From: Liolophura sinensis | Lineage: Eukaryota; Mollusca; Polyplacophora; Chitonida; Chitonidae | Assembly: GCF_032854445.1 (NCBI RefSeq) | Contig: NC_088302.1 | Coordinates: forward strand, 4,397,338-4,461,337 | DNA length: 64,000 nucleotides | Direction of reading: 5' to 3' | Part shown: in pieces, positions 33,735-46,054 of the stretch | Layout of the letters: each line of letters begins with the position of its first letter | Numbering within the stretch: the stretch's first letter is position 1 | Translations under genes and position numbers: made by a program | The notes under the pieces: model-generated | Databases searched by the model: none | Seen by the model: the letters and a program-made list of their open reading frames with translations, nothing else | What the model was told of the DNA's origin: nothing

Positions 33735-34740
33735 TTCTCAACTGCAAAATTTACCTGCGTTGGTGGTTCTTGCCGAAAAAGGCACCTGTGTTGACATTCC
33801 TAACGACAAAAGTTACCTGCATTGGTGTTCCTAACGACAAAAGTTAACTGCATTGATATTCCAAACTGAAACAGTTACCCGTGTTGATATTCCTAACGAC
33901 AAAAGTTAACTGCATTGATATTCCAAACTGTAAAAGTTACCTGCATTGATATTCACAACTGAAAAAGTTGCCTTTATTGACATTCTGATTTGAAAAAGTT
34001 ACCTGTATTGATATTCTCCTCTGAAAAAGTTACCTGCGTTGATATTCTCAGCTGAAAAAGTTAGCTGTGTTGATATTCTCAGCTGAAAAAGTTACCTGTG
34101 TTGATATTCCCAACTGAAAAAGTTCCCTGTATTGATATTCTCATCTGAAAAAAGTTACCTGTATTGATATTCCCAGCTGAAAAATTACCTCTGTTGATAT
34201 TCCTAACAGTAAAAGTTACCTGCATTGATATTCTCATCTGAAAAATTTACCTGTTTTGATATTCTCATCTGAAAAAGTTACCTGTATTGATATTCTCAAC
34301 TGAAAAAGTTACCTGTGTTGATATTCCTAACAGGAAAAGTTACCTGCATTGATATTCCCAACTGCAAAAGTTACCAGGGTTGATATTCCCAACTGAAAAA
34401 GTTTACCTGCATCGATATTCTCATCTGAAAAAGTTACCTGCATTGATATTCCCAACTGCAAAACTTACCAGGGTTGATATTCCCAACTGAAAAAGTTACC
34501 TGCATTGATATTCTCATCTGAAAAATTTACCTGCATTGATATTCTCAGCTGAAAAAGTTACCTGCATTGACATTCCCAACTGCAAAAATTACCTCTGTTG
34601 ATATTCCCAACTGCAAAAGCGACCTGCATTGATATCCCAACTGCAAAAGTTACATGTGTTAATATTCCCAACTGCAAAAACTACCTGTGTTGATGATCCG
34701 TGCTACAAAAGTCACCAGTATTGATATTCCCAACAGGAAA
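33735..34740 (-). repeat. Minisatellite, 30-31-bp unit, about 33 copies
   Basis: The unit on the plus strand is AAAAGTTACCTGCATTGATA plus TTCCCAACTG. On the minus strand, the sense of the nearby exons, every unit contains an acceptor-like CTTTTTCAG and a donor-like CAG|GTAACT, 18 nt apart. Shorter arrays of the same unit lie at 46745-47010 and 50430-50695. Confidence 0.92.
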
Positions 34741-35000
34741 AGTTCCCTGTATAGCTATTCCTCACATCAAATTTTACCTGTACTGGTGCTACCATCCAAG
34801 GCTAATTACCTGTATAGCTATTCCTCACATCAAATTTTACCTGTACTGGTGCTACCATCCATGGCTAATTACCTGTATAGCTATTCCTCACATCAAATTT
34901 TACCTGTACTGGTGCTACCATCCATGGCTAATTACCTGTATAGCTATTCCTCACATCAAATTTTACCTGTACTGGTGCTACCATCCACGGCTAATTCACA
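34741..35000 (-). repeat. Minisatellite, 63-bp unit, 4 copies
   Basis: Near-identical copies of a unit containing TACCTGTATAGCTATTCCTC and TTTTACCTGTACTGGTGC. Because 63 is a multiple of three, open frames run through it; they are not genes. The Y and Z paralogues carry about one unit each. Confidence 0.92.
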
Positions 35001-35360
35001 ACGATACGAACTGGAGTACTGAGATGAAGCGCAGCACACTGCCCCTAGAGCCACATTGGTGTCTTCTGTCATAAAAAATCATACAAATTCACAGGCGCAA
35101 CCCAGTTCCATATAGGTCATAATAAGTCATAATCTCAGGAATTACTTAGACATCTAGATGTCGACATTTACAAACTAACCGTCCCCCATAATGAAAGTTC
35201 CGGGTCAATAATTCCAAGACCAATTTACGATGTAACATTTAACACAAACCACAAATAAAGGCGTGTAAATCTAATTATTTAATTATCCAGTTTATCAAAA
35301 TTATATATCGGAGTTGCTCTTTGCAACTGTGTATATATTCACTTTTATAGAACACAGTGC

Positions 35361-35692
35361 AATTGGTAGAGCGTCCGCTTCGGGAGCGGTGGATCAAGGG
35401 TCAATACCTGGTTCGTCACACCTAAGGCCTTAAAAGAGGAAGTTGTACCTTCCTCGCTTGGCGTTCAGCATGACGGGGATAGTGCAACGACTGGTTGACC
35501 CATATCAGTATAATGGCTCGGGGCGGCTTACCTGCCTTCGGTAAGGCGTCTCAGTGAAGCAGCACTAGATAAAAGAGCGGTGGATATCCGTCCTGCAACA
35601 AGGAGGCACATTACATGCACTCTAAGGATTCCTTCGTCGTCACATTACTGAAAAATTGTTGAGTACGACGTTAAACCCCAAGCCCTCACTGA
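35361..35692 (+). mobile_element. SINE, family 2, 5'-truncated
   Basis: Starts at AATTGGTAGAGCGTCCGC and runs to the tail ACGTTAAACCCCAAGCCC. A local duplication of about 200 bp of host sequence (TATATATTCACTTT block at 35330 and again at 36600) surrounds it. Y and Z lack it. Confidence 0.85.
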
Positions 35693-35815
35693 CTCCTAGC
35701 CCCGGGTAAAATGGAATTAAAACATGGCGGTCTGAGGTAAAGAAAATTAGTCAAGGGATTTTAAAGGATGCCAAGAAGTTCTAGATGTGTAAATCTAATT
35801 ATCTAATTACCCAAT

Positions 35816-36559
35816 TGTTATGTGCACGACTGCCGTCAGTTTCTAAATATAGCTTGCCACTGTTTACATATGCTAAGTTCAGGGAGTGCTGTCTGCCTCT
35901 ACCTTAGAATATTCCAGAATGCGCTCAGTTCGGTTCCTGTTTGTTTACATCAAGTGTTCAGGAATTTTCTTATTCTGGACAATTCCACCAGGCTATATAA
36001 GACGGGGGAGAACGGAGAAAGGAGAATTATTGAGAGTTTGGATGCTTTCGCTGTGTATTACTTTAGTAGGCCTTTTGTGCTGAATTTTGGTGTCTCTATA
36101 GCCTCTGGCTTTGTTATATCCTATCTCCACCGAGCACTTGTTCAGTCTGAACTTGTATGTTTAATTTGTGCTCATGTATACACAGTGCTTATTAGTACAC
36201 GGACCCTGTCTGTGGAATTTTGTGTATATTTCGTCATACACTCAGTTATACTGTGAATTTTCCCTCTTGTGAATTTGCCTCTGAGCATTTATGCCTGTGT
36301 GGTATATATATTGTGGAATATATGCGTCTGTTTGGACTTGACACCGTAAGTACTTTAGTATTTGTATAGATACTGCTATCCTTTCTTGTTAAACGTAAGT
36401 ACTTTAGTATTTGTATAAGTCTTATTATCTGTTCTTGTTAAGCTAATAAATTGTTGTAAAATAAAATCTGCTGGTTTTGGTTACTTTTTTGTGCGGCTAA
36501 ACTGTCGTGTATTTCGAACAAGCCATCTCTTTATAATACAGACAGTTTGGGTCGTAACA
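35816..36559 (+). mobile_element. Solo LTR of an LTR retrotransposon (fossil)
   Basis: 744 bp with ends TGTTATG...CGTAACA, flanked by the 4-bp duplication CAAT (35812-35815 and 36560-36563). Internal landmarks are a TATA box (CTATATAAGACGG, near 35992) and a polyadenylation signal (AATAAAATCTGC). No internal coding region, so it is the usual recombination remnant. Y (near 47432) and Z (near 51118) carry the empty site. Family not assigned; Gypsy or BEL type possible. Fairly young, after the X versus Y/Z split. Confidence 0.88.
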
Positions 36560-36563
36560 CAAT

Positions 36564-38046
36564 TTATCAAAATTATCCGGAGTTGCTCTTTGCAACTGTG
36601 TATATATTCACTTTCATGGAACACAGTGCAGTCCTAGCCCTGAGTAAGGTGGAATTGAAACATGCTTAGTTATGAAGAATACCAAAGATTCGGGCCACTA
36701 CGTCCATATTTACTCTCAAGGTGCCTATACTCATTGTAAAACTTAAGAATACGTAGAGGAATAAAATATCTTTGACACAGTACTTTTCAAAGTAAAGACG
36801 TTGACACACAGGCTAAGCACTAAGTTCTTACAGGATATGTCCACAATGAAACCGCATAAAAACGAAATTCTCCTGGACACCAAAGTTGAATATAATCAGA
36901 CGCTTTTTATACCACTGATCTGACACTTTTCTCTATGACATAACCTAACTCTTCAACCTTTTCAACCTCGTCTACGACCAATATTTTGAAACATTCTGTG
37001 AGAACTATGGCATGTACAGAAAAAAATTTGCACAGTTTTATGAAGCTTTGCATCTTTAGTGACTCAAACAAATCATTTTAGTGTCATTTTTATAATAATT
37101 GTATACGTACATTTCACTGAAAATTGATTTAGAGATTGAAAAGGTTGAATATTTACCGCATGATTGCCTCTCCAGGGACTCGACCACAGTGGTAGCCAAA
37201 CACCACCACTTCCCCCCCCCCCCCCCCTAATCCTAATAAAACTGACCGCTGGTTATTCATTCATTCACGCACTATGGCGTAATGACGTGGGGAAACGGGT
37301 GTTTAAAAATGTCCTTTCCCTTTCCAGCTCATTGGAGACTCCGGTCTAAGCCAGACTGATCTTGAACTCCAATGCATGAGTACAACGTTACCAATGTATC
37401 GCCATAGCAAAGACTGGGATGAGCAATAAATATCCAAGTTTGGACCAGAATTACTTTAGGCGGGTAAGGTTAAACATTCCCCCAACCTGCAAACCATTCA
37501 AGAAGATTTTGTAATTCAATCGTCTAGGTTGGGATTTATGAGAAAACACTGCGAGTCTTACCGCCTTGCGCTTGTCTTGAGGATCTCAACAGATGGATGT
37601 ACAAGCTGAAAATTACCGATAAAACAAATAAACTGGACATCCTGTCGTGGAAAGACTCCTAATGTTAACGCGGCATCCCAGACAAATCGTCACTTTTCAA
37701 TCCGGAAACTGTACGCTGTCCATCCACAGTCGATACGCATCAGTGCAACAAAGTAATGCTTTTTGCAAACGTTAGTTACATGTACCACAGGCATGTATGG
37801 ATATCCCTTGTTCAAAGAAAGACAGAGGGATCTCCCCATGTGATTGATTCACAGGGAATTTTCGGTCGTGACATTTTCATTCGCTATCATTAAGTGATTG
37901 GTCGACCAAATCATTATCAGCTAAAGGTGGACGTTTTATACCGACAAACCTTAAAATAGAGATGACAAGGATGGTAATGGTACGGCAATAAGATATGAAT
38001 ATTTGATGACTTTTTTCAGTCTCCACCATGTTTCGTCCCCGATTCG
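36564..38046. other. Intron-like sequence, copy X
   Basis: Parallels 51140-51850 over much of its length, including the block TACCGCATGATTGCCTCTCC and a C-run near 37210. No exon supported. Confidence 0.6.
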
Positions 38047-38052
38047 CCATGT

Positions 38053-38290
38053 TTATTGATGCATAAGACACACTGATTTAATTGCCCATTTAATGGCTGA
38101 CCCATTAGTTTTTCTGTCTTTAACTGCAACTAATTGGCACGGATTCCAGGCGGTATTTGGATATGCCAACCAGTTAGAAAATCCTCCCGATGCTATACTC
38201 TGTACCTTAGTCACGTGTCTATTTTCTCTATACATAGCAATGAGCCCATTCAGGCGTCCCTTTATATCACTCAGCCATTCACCAGCTTTC
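38053..38290 (-). other. Candidate exon, unassigned
   Basis: A minus-strand frame opens near CCGTCAGAAAGCTGG and reads NWLAYPNTAWNPCQLVAVKD before a stop at 38053. The first ~25 bp recur at about 52027-52050, the end of the second large copy, where the rest of the exon is not kept. No family recognised, and splice support is weak. Confidence 0.25.
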
Positions 38291-38564
38291 TGACGGTTAT
38301 AAATTTTAGATGAGTTTACCTATATTAAAAGTTAAGTATTGTGTTGTTCAGATAGAGAATTATAGAACCAAGGCTTTACCTGACCCCAAACAAACAAAAA
38401 AAACATACCCTGGGTATTCTCCAATAAAATGATAAAATCCATGAACGGTGGTATATGGTCTATAGGCCCTATAGACCATCAAAAACATATATTCCAGCTG
38501 GATATACCTAGATATACCTGGACATGTGTACAACAATTATGGTATGAGAAGTAACAATAATCTG

Positions 38565-38640
38565 TATATTTATTTATTTGTTTGTTTGTTTATTATTTGC
38601 TTGGTGTTTTACACCATCCTTAAAAATATTTTTTATATAA
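38565..38640 (-). mobile_element. SINE family 1 tail fragment
   Basis: TTATTTGCTTGGTGTTTTAC and ACCATCCTTAAAAATATT match the 3' end of the family 1 SINE, inverted. The rest is missing. Confidence 0.65.
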
Positions 38641-38929
38641 ACTACCGGGCAAAAGAAACGTATAACTTTTAAAATGCAGTTTTTTCTATGGAAAAATAAG
38701 TTGAATAAGTTTGAACGTTGTGCGAATACGTTTGCACATAAGCACCCTGTGTACACGTCACTTTTTAACGAGATTCATTGAAATTGGTGTAAGACATCAT
38801 GAAAAATCGGAAAAACAGAGTTTCGGGCCCTGTTGAAAATTCTCGATTACGACCGCCGTATAAATACCGATGTAGCACATGGTAAGGGTGCAATACCATA
38901 AAAAAACATCTAAGAGAGCAAGGAACATA

Positions 38930-38931
<2 letters not shown>
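38641..38931. other. Possible DNA-transposon end
   Basis: Begins ACTACCGGGCAAAAGAAACG, which has the look of a Tc1/mariner-like terminus. A short frame starts ATGGTAAGGGTGCAATACC just before a TA microsatellite. Nothing else supports the call. Confidence 0.25.

Positions 38932-38979
<48 letters not shown>
38932..38979. repeat. (TA)n microsatellite
   Basis: About 23 TA dinucleotides. Confidence 0.97.
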
Positions 38980-38980
<1 letters not shown>

Positions 38981-39079
38981 CCCACCTAATTAGATTTGCA
39001 GAAAAAGTTTACTTGCATTGTTGTAGGTTTTGCATTCAATAAGACCTGAGTCATGCTGACTGAATTTATGTAAATATGA

Positions 39080-42000
39080 ATTCACTGGGAAATGACCCGA
39101 GATCTGTCGAGCCGAGAGGTCACAAGCGGGCACATTTGATGGAAAAACCTCCCTTTCGTGTTATTATCCCAGTCACACTGCCACAAACTAAATAAAAAGT
39201 TTTTTAGTTGGTTCATCACTTCTGAAACAGAAAGGGGTATTACACGAGTGACATTAAGCGGCCTATTAGCCATTGCGTCAACTTGCTCGTTACCAGACAT
39301 ACCAACATGACTCGGTACCCACTCAAAGAATACAGAGACCCCTTCGCGGGCTAGAGAACCATATAGGTATAATACTTCAAGAACAAGTGGTATTTGTTGA
39401 CATTCGGGCATTTTAAAGATTTCAAGGCAAATAGGGAGTCACTTATTTATAAATATAACACATTTCAATGGTTTAAACACGTTAAGAAACTGGAGAGCCA
39501 TTAGAATACCCGTTAACTCTGCAGAGTAAACAGACACGTTGTGAGATAATGTGGACTTGTTACCATAATTAAGTTAGATGCTTATGGCAGCCGCAACCTT
39601 GCCGGTACCAGGGCATTTCAAGGCATCAGAAAAAATCTGCAAATACCCTGACCAATTTCATTTAATGTAATCATTATAACACATTTTGCTGACGTCTAAA
39701 GGTTCAGACTTCTTAACCTGAGACAACAGTTCAGACGAAATGTTCGGGATACAAAGATGTCAAAATGGGAAAAGAGGGATAATACAGCCTTGGACCATAA
39801 GTTGGTCAGCACTAGATCTCTGGGAGATATTATTACCCCGGACCTTAAAAGGCTGGGATCCTTTAGATTATCTTCATATAAGACATCATACACAGATGCC
39901 TCCAGAACACCAGAGGCGGAAATTCCAGTGGAGGACTTAAGTTTAGTAACACATTTTAATGTACAGAACTGACGTCTAATGTATAATGGCCATTCATTAC
40001 ACAGTACCTGAAGCACATTAAATGGTGTCGTCCTCAAATTTCCTGTGCATATCCGGAGAGCAGCACATTGAACGGCATCCAGTTTAGCCTTAAGGGAATC
40101 ACATGTTGAGTTGTACGCTTCACAACGGTAATTTAACTGGTAACAAACTGGTCTTATCTGCTCCCCACGATTTTCCGGAGATGCAGCGCATAATATTCAA
40201 GACCTTTTGACATTTTGTAATAATGAAATTGATATGATCAGACCAAGTGACGTGCTTGTCGAAGATCATACCCAGGTGTTTAAATTTAGAAGAGACATTA
40301 ATCGCCCTGTCATTAAGATATAGCAGGGGCAAGTAGTTAGGGGTTAAACATCACACACTCTGTTTTCACGTGTGAGAACTTGAATAACCACAACTTACTC
40401 CACTTCAGGATGTCATCAAGTCCCTGTTGGATATACACTCAAGCTACAGATAGATTTCCAGAGACGCACCAAACAGCTTTATCATCCGCGAACAGTGAAC
40501 AGTCTAGTTTAGGATTAACTTCTGTAGGCAAATTATTTATTGAACAGTGTAGGTGAAAGAACACTTCCTTGCGGAGTGCCATTATCAGTTGATACCACCT
40601 TAGAATACTCTCTACCTATCCTAACTCTGATGGAGCGATCTGAAAAAAAAACTTCGTTTCCAGCCCAACATTTTACCACCTATACCCATGACATGCATTT
40701 TAATATGCAGCCACCCTCCCCACAACATGTCATATGCCTTTTCTCTATCTAAAAAGATTTTTTTTTTTTTTTGATTGGTGTTTTACGCCGTACTCAAGAA
40801 TATTTCACTTATACGACGGCGGCCAGCATTATGGTGGGTGGAAACCGGGCAGAGCCCGGGGGAAACCCACGACCATCCGCAGGTTGCTGACAGACCTTCT
40901 CACGTACGGCCGGAGAGGAAGCCAGCATGAGCTGGACTTGAACTCACATCGACCGCATTGGTGAGAGACTCCTGGGTCATTACGCTGCGCTAGCGCTTTA
41001 ACCGACTGAGCCACGGAGGCCCCCTATCTAAAAAGACAGCAAGGACATATTCTTTGTTAATAAGTGAACGTCTTATTGTATTTTCTAAAGTGACCACATG
41101 GTCAGTAGCACATCGATTCTTTCGGAATCCACTCTGCACTTTGGCAAGCAAGCCATTTTATCTAAAACCAAGTTGGGCGAGTGTTTTATCATATTCTCTA
41201 TAATCTTACACATATTAGACGTTAAAGCAATAGGACAATATGACTGCGGAGAAGAGCTTGGGTTCTTACCAGGCTTAGCTCAGAGAAATTGTCAACAAAG
41301 ATGTTTCACTTTTCAGGGTTTGTGACAGAATTTTCATCATCACAGATCAGGGTGGGAACATTGTTATTCCTATTTCTTCCACTAATTGCTCTAACCTGTG
41401 ACCACACAAACTTTACTGATGTGTTTCTATTAATGGAGGAGCAGTACTCGCGCCAGGGGAGCTTCTGAGCTCGCTTAATGACACGCTGAGCCTCTGCCTT
41501 ACACCTTTTGTATGTTATAATATCTTCCAGTGATCCTGATCGTTGTGCTTTGTTCTTAGCTCGCTTTCTGTTTCTGGTGGCGTCAGCGCACTCATTGCTC
41601 CACCATGGCACAGGGGCTCTTACTATGCCACCACCAGATGTACGAAGTATGAACTTTCTAGCAGCAGAATTGATGGCCTTAACCACGTTATTTGAAAACA
41701 CATCAACATCTTCACTAAAAAGACTTTGAAAGCGCCAGTTTGGATTCCTCTCTATATGTGAACAGATCAAAAATTTTCCATTGAGGAGGATAACCCTGAT
41801 GGTTAGTGTTAGGGCAGACTCCAAAACTAGTAACAATTGGAAAATGGTCACTACCACTTGGAGAATCTTGATCTACCGACCAAGACGACGCAGCCGCCAA
41901 GTCATTGGAATACAAAGTGAGGCCTGTTACTGACAAATTTCCAGTGCGGATGTCCAGTCGGGTGCCCGACCCGTTATTCAGAACAACAAGATTATTTTCC

Positions 42001-42540
42001 TCGATAAACTCACAAAGTACTGTACTACTGGCATCATTATGAGAGCAGCCCCACGCCCTGTGAGGAGAAGTCCCCACAGATGATGTATGATCCCATCAAA
42101 GTGCTGACCGGGGAATTTAGATCGGTTAGTCGTAGCTGGTTGCAAGGGTTGTACAGATTAACAACATTAATTGGCTTCCGCGAGGACAGAGCCAACTGAT
42201 AGCACTGACATTCAAAAGAATTGAATACAGGGAGCTTTATCTCAGTGTATGAAATGTCATCTTTGATGAACATAGCTAGCCCACCCCTAGAGGAGAATTC
42301 TCTATCTGTTCTTTTAACTGAGTAGCCTGGAATAGTAAAATCCAAATGAGGTTTAAGGAATGTTTCTTGTAGACAAACCAGTATTCAGTATTTTTTTAAC
42401 CTGTCCCTGGTTTGAGCATGAAACAAGGTAATCTTTGGACTAAATCTTAATATATTTTATGTTGCCCACTGCTTTCTGTAAAGCACTACCGAATTTTATA
42501 CGGTTAGTGTTTGCAATAGCTGTCTCGCCTACTGCAGCCA
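39080..42540 (-). mobile_element. LINE with endonuclease, RT and RNase H (I-group-like), decayed
   Basis: Minus strand, 5' to 3'. Endonuclease: FTIPGYSVKRTDREFSSRGG, then NVVNLYNPC, IICGDF, LNNGSGTRLD and SDHFPIV (42345-41830). Linker: PWWSNECADATRNRKRAK. RT: remnant of GTPQGSVLSP and FADDKAVW near 40490-40590; then FKHLGMIFDKHVTWSDHI. RNase H: VFFEWVPSHVGMSGNEQVDA near 39300. The presence of RNase H and these motifs suggests the I/Jockey superfamily. Several stops and shifts break it, and part of the RT is missing. A SINE has inserted at 40758. It ends on both sides near the large duplicated region. Confidence 0.82.
40758..41023 (-). mobile_element. SINE, family 1, full length, inside the LINE
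   Basis: Flanked by the perfect 13-bp duplication CTATCTAAAAAGA (40745-40757 and 41024-41036). Complete head (GGGGCCTCCGTGGCTCAGT, inverted) and T-rich tail. Younger than the LINE that holds it. Confidence 0.95.
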
Positions 42541-42876
42541 TTTCCTTCGTAATAAGCCCTGTTTAATTTATTCACAGAGAAAGATAAGACATTTGCAATA
42601 ACACGTTTTGATAATACGAGAAATTTGACCTTCAGAAGAGCTACCTTATTTTATCTAGTTTTCCGCACCAGCCTTCTAGTTTTAAGACGGAAATTCTCTT
42701 CCACGGCTCATCTCGCTCCTAAAACACGTCGGTCCAATCCATATACTCATTTGAACATTCCCCTAATACATCACTGTTTCTGTGTGGTTTTCCTGGATTC
42801 AACAATTAATGTATTTAAAAGATGGGCACAAATATACAAAGAAAAACGCTTAGATTTCTTCAACAGTATGCACCTT

Positions 42877-43091
42877 TCAGACATATGTGGCTGATCCCAT
42901 CGAGCACTCCCGCGTAGCCATATGAATAACAACTCCTTTGCACCCAGGAGTTCGCATGCCTTTATTTTTCAAATTTCCATGGAAAGAATCCCACGTCATC
43001 CGATCGGCAGGTTCAACAGTTCCCTTCACAACAGTTGTCCAATCACCTTCTGTGCCAATCGATGTGTCGGACAATATTGGACACATGGGTT
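42877..43091 (-). CDS. PAN/apple-like exon (second copy)
   Basis: Paralogue of 22143-22405 with the same acceptor context (CTGCCTTTTCTGCCACAG) and the peptide IGTEGDWTTVVKGTVEP, then MRTPGCKGVVIHMATRE. It stops earlier, after GSATYV at 42877, and has lost part of the segment before MRTPGC, including a Cys present in copy X. Probably a degenerate exon. Confidence 0.45.
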
Positions 43092-43229
43092 CTGTGGCAG
43101 AAAAGGCAGACAGCACAGAAAATCTATGAGCAATGTATAGAACTGTTGAGATTCTGTAATCCGGGCGTTTAATACAACATTTACCGTGCATGTTCTTTAT
43201 TTATTTACATACGCAAAAATTGTGTACAC

Positions 43230-43480
43230 ATGTACGCATTATCCTCCGAGCAAGGGTATATTATGTACACATTGTTCTCCTAGCAAGGGTGTATAATGTA
43301 CACATTTATCTCCTAGGAAGGGTATATAATGTACACATTTATCTGCTAGGAAGGGTATATCATGTACACATTCTTCAGCTAGCAAGGGTATATAATGTAC
43401 ACATTGTTCAGCTAGCAAGGATATATAATGTACACATTGTCCTCCTGACAAGGATATATAGTGTACATATTGTTCTCCTA
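43230..43480 (-). repeat. Minisatellite, 36-bp unit, about 7 copies
   Basis: Units contain AGGGTATATAATGTACACAT and TGTTCTCCTAGCA. The unit length is a multiple of three, so both strands have open frames without stops; I do not take these as genes. In copy X only about two units exist (near 23040). Confidence 0.9.
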
Positions 43481-43615
43481 GCGAGAACAAGGTCAGATAG
43501 CATTCTCACCTGTGACAGCGGTTATTATCTGAGGATGCGCGTTTGGTGAGGCTAGTGATACATATTGTTCTCCTGGCAAGAACAAGGTCATATAACACAC
43601 TCACCTGTGGTAGAG

Positions 43616-44031
43616 TGAGCGAGTGAGTGCTTGGGGTTTAACGTCGTATTACGTATTCTTAAGTTTTACAATGAGTATAAGGCAAGGCCGTGTGAGTAAA
43701 ATTGGACGGAGTGTCCCGCAATGTCATATGACGACGAAGGAATCTTTGAGGTGTATGTAATGTGCCTCCTTGTGGCAGGACGGATTTCCACCGCTCTTTT
43801 ATCTAGTGCTGCTTCTCTGAGAAGACATAACGCAGGCATGTAAGCCGCCCGGCCCGAGCCATTGTACTGATACGGGTCAACCAGTCGTCGCACTATCCCC
43901 TTCACGCTGAATGCTAAGGAAGTTACAACTTCCTCTTTTAAAGTCTTATGTGTGACTCGACCCATAATTGATCCTGGATCTACCGCTCCAAAAGTGGACG
44001 CTCTACTAACCGTGTTATCCGGGTCGGTCGT
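43616..44031 (-). mobile_element. SINE, family 2, full length, with a foreign internal segment
   Basis: Flanked by CTGTGGTAGAG (43605-43615) and CTGTGGTTGAG (44032-44042). The head, inverted, matches the copy at 9994. At 43650-43718 the body is replaced or interrupted by a segment whose reverse complement matches the host sequence at 51252-51316 and 36692-36755. Confidence 0.85.
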
Positions 44032-44942
44032 CTGTGGTTGAGGTTGGTATCTGAGGCTGCGTGTTTCGTAAGGCCAGTGTTACATATTGGTCTTCTAACG
44101 AGGACAAGGTCAAATAACACACTCATATGTGGTCGAGGTTGCTACCTGAGGAGGCGTGTTTCGTGGGGCTGCTACCCGAGGAGGCGTGTTTTGTAAAGCC
44201 AATGCTAAATACTGCTCTCCCTACAATATTTCTTGGGCCGAATATACTTCACTAAAAGTAAAAGAAAGCTAAAATATGAAACAAGGCTCATCGTACTGAC
44301 AACTGAAAATTGTGGGTAAAATACTTTCATTTCTTTTGGGCCTTTTTCAGACTTTTTTAAAGACATTCCAATATTTGAATACTATGTTGGGCTTTATGAG
44401 CCTTACGGATGCAGTCTAAGAACATCGCTTTTTCCTGATGTTGACCATAAGGAAGGAATTTTTTTACATGGGTAATACAAAGAGTTATTCGAATATTCAG
44501 CGTCGTTATTAGAGTTAGAAAAACTTCCTGTGAGGTCAGAGTTTCTAAACTCTGATAGTATGGTTCATAAATCCCACCTTACAATTCAACTGTTTGGACG
44601 TCTTTAACTCTTTTCACACAAATGTACAAAAATGAATGAAAGTATATTTGCGTATACTTTTAAGTGGTCTATTTAGTGATGCCTACTTTGATTTTTACAG
44701 GTTTTTCTTTAATTTTTCTTTAGTGACAGGCTCCTATCTTAGATGTTGTGTGCTGTAGATCCACTGTGGATATTGTTCTGCGAGGAAAATGTGTCAATAC
44801 ACTCACCAGGAAGAAGAGCTGGGGCTGAAAGAGAAATTTTTACAAAAAAAAATTACAACTGATCCTTTCATGTTTAAAATAACTGTTTCACTTAACATAC
44901 ATTCCGTGTTAATTGAATGGATAAAAACCAAAACCGAGAATT

Positions 44943-45060
44943 CAGCATTTAGCATGACGCTGTTGTGTGTAATGTCGTTAGCAAGACGGGAATCCAGTGC
45001 ACTCAATGGCCTAACGATCCCCAGTGTCACATTCAATACCGCTTGCCTTGGGGTAACGCG
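44943..45060 (-). other. Candidate F5/8C N-terminal exon piece (copy Y)
   Basis: Encodes LGIVRPLSALDSRLANDIT on the minus strand, equivalent to 31337-31440. Splice limits uncertain. Confidence 0.3.
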
Positions 45061-45260
45061 TCTCTGACTGAAGCCAGTATACTTGATACGATTCTTTAGG
45101 GATGAGGAAAGGTGGACTGGACACATAACTTTGCACATTTCCAGTAAACATGATGTTTAAGAACCGTAAAAAAAGATAACTGTTAAGGTTAAAGTCAATC
45201 AAGGTTACGATAATCACGGCTGAAATATAAAGACAAAAAGACAAACGCAGGGTTAGATAC

Positions 45261-45390
45261 CTCCATACAACCCGCTATTCCCAGTCCCGTAGACAGACAC
45301 AGCTGTAATTGTCACGGCGTTTGTCACGACTGGAGTAATGGGCATCAACGCATCCCAATGATCCCTCCAAGCAAACTTTGCAAGAGTAAC
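45261..45390 (-). pseudogene. F5/8C-like exon, copy Y, altered
   Basis: Same acceptor as 31916-32060, but 15 bp shorter: the codons for the FKEFE stretch are lost in frame. The donor has changed to GTATCTAA. Because the mid-domain exon of this copy is also destroyed, I treat it as a pseudogene. Confidence 0.6.
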
Positions 45391-45483
45391 CTGTTTAGAG
45401 CAGCAGTCCAAAGGTGACAACATTAATTTAAATCACTAAGTAGTATGGAGATGAACACATTTAAAATTCGCCTAAAAAGTTCG

Positions 45484-45688
45484 ACTCATGCTGGCTTCCT
45501 CTCCGGTCGTACGTGGGAAGGTCTGACAGCAACCTCTGGATGGTCGTGGGTTTCCCCCGGGCTCTGTTCGGTTTCCACCCACCATAATGCTGGCCGACGT
45601 CGTATCAGTGAAATATTCTTGAGTACGACTTAAAACACCAATCAAAATAAATCTATAAATAAAAAAATAAATAAATAAATAAATAAAT
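45484..45688 (+). mobile_element. SINE, family 1, 5'-truncated (copy Y)
   Basis: Flanked by AAAAAGTTCG (45474-45483 and 45689-45698). Absent at the matching point of copy X (near 32112) and present in Z at 49188-49381. It was therefore inserted after X and Y/Z split and before Y and Z split. Confidence 0.92.
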
Positions 45689-45870
45689 AAAAAGTTCGGC
45701 TTTTCGTGAATAAAGATGGTAATTTACAATCCCGTGGACATGAATCCGACACTTTTATATCCTACATTGATATCCTGCTAATTAACGACATTACCACAAG
45801 CACCATTTTTAGAAATTCATTTCCAGCACCGCCATATTAACCAATTCTCAAATCCCCTTTCAAGTCCAGC

Positions 45871-46054
45871 TTATGCTGGCTTCCTTTCCGTATGTAAGTG
45901 GGAAGGTCTGCCAATAACCTGCGGCTGGTTGTAGGTTTCGCTAGGGCTCTACCCGGTTTCCTCCCACTATAATGCTGGCCGACATCGTATATGTGAAATA
46001 TTCTTGACTACGGCGTAAAACACCAATCAAATAAATAAATAAATAAATCAAAGC
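45871..46054 (+). mobile_element. SINE, family 1, truncated, shared copy (Y)
   Basis: Orthologous position to 32270-32458 and 49556-49735. Confidence 0.88.

Noticed and set aside
33735-34740. CRISPR-like array of regular ~30-bp repeats
   Set aside because: The units are contiguous with no unique spacers, and the genome is clearly eukaryotic.
35822-36256. 144-residue frame as a gene
   Set aside because: It lies wholly within the solo LTR and has no recognisable domain.
36560-38046. Internal part of an LTR element next to the LTR at 35816
   Set aside because: This sequence matches the host paralogue at 51140-51850, and no second LTR or coding region is present.
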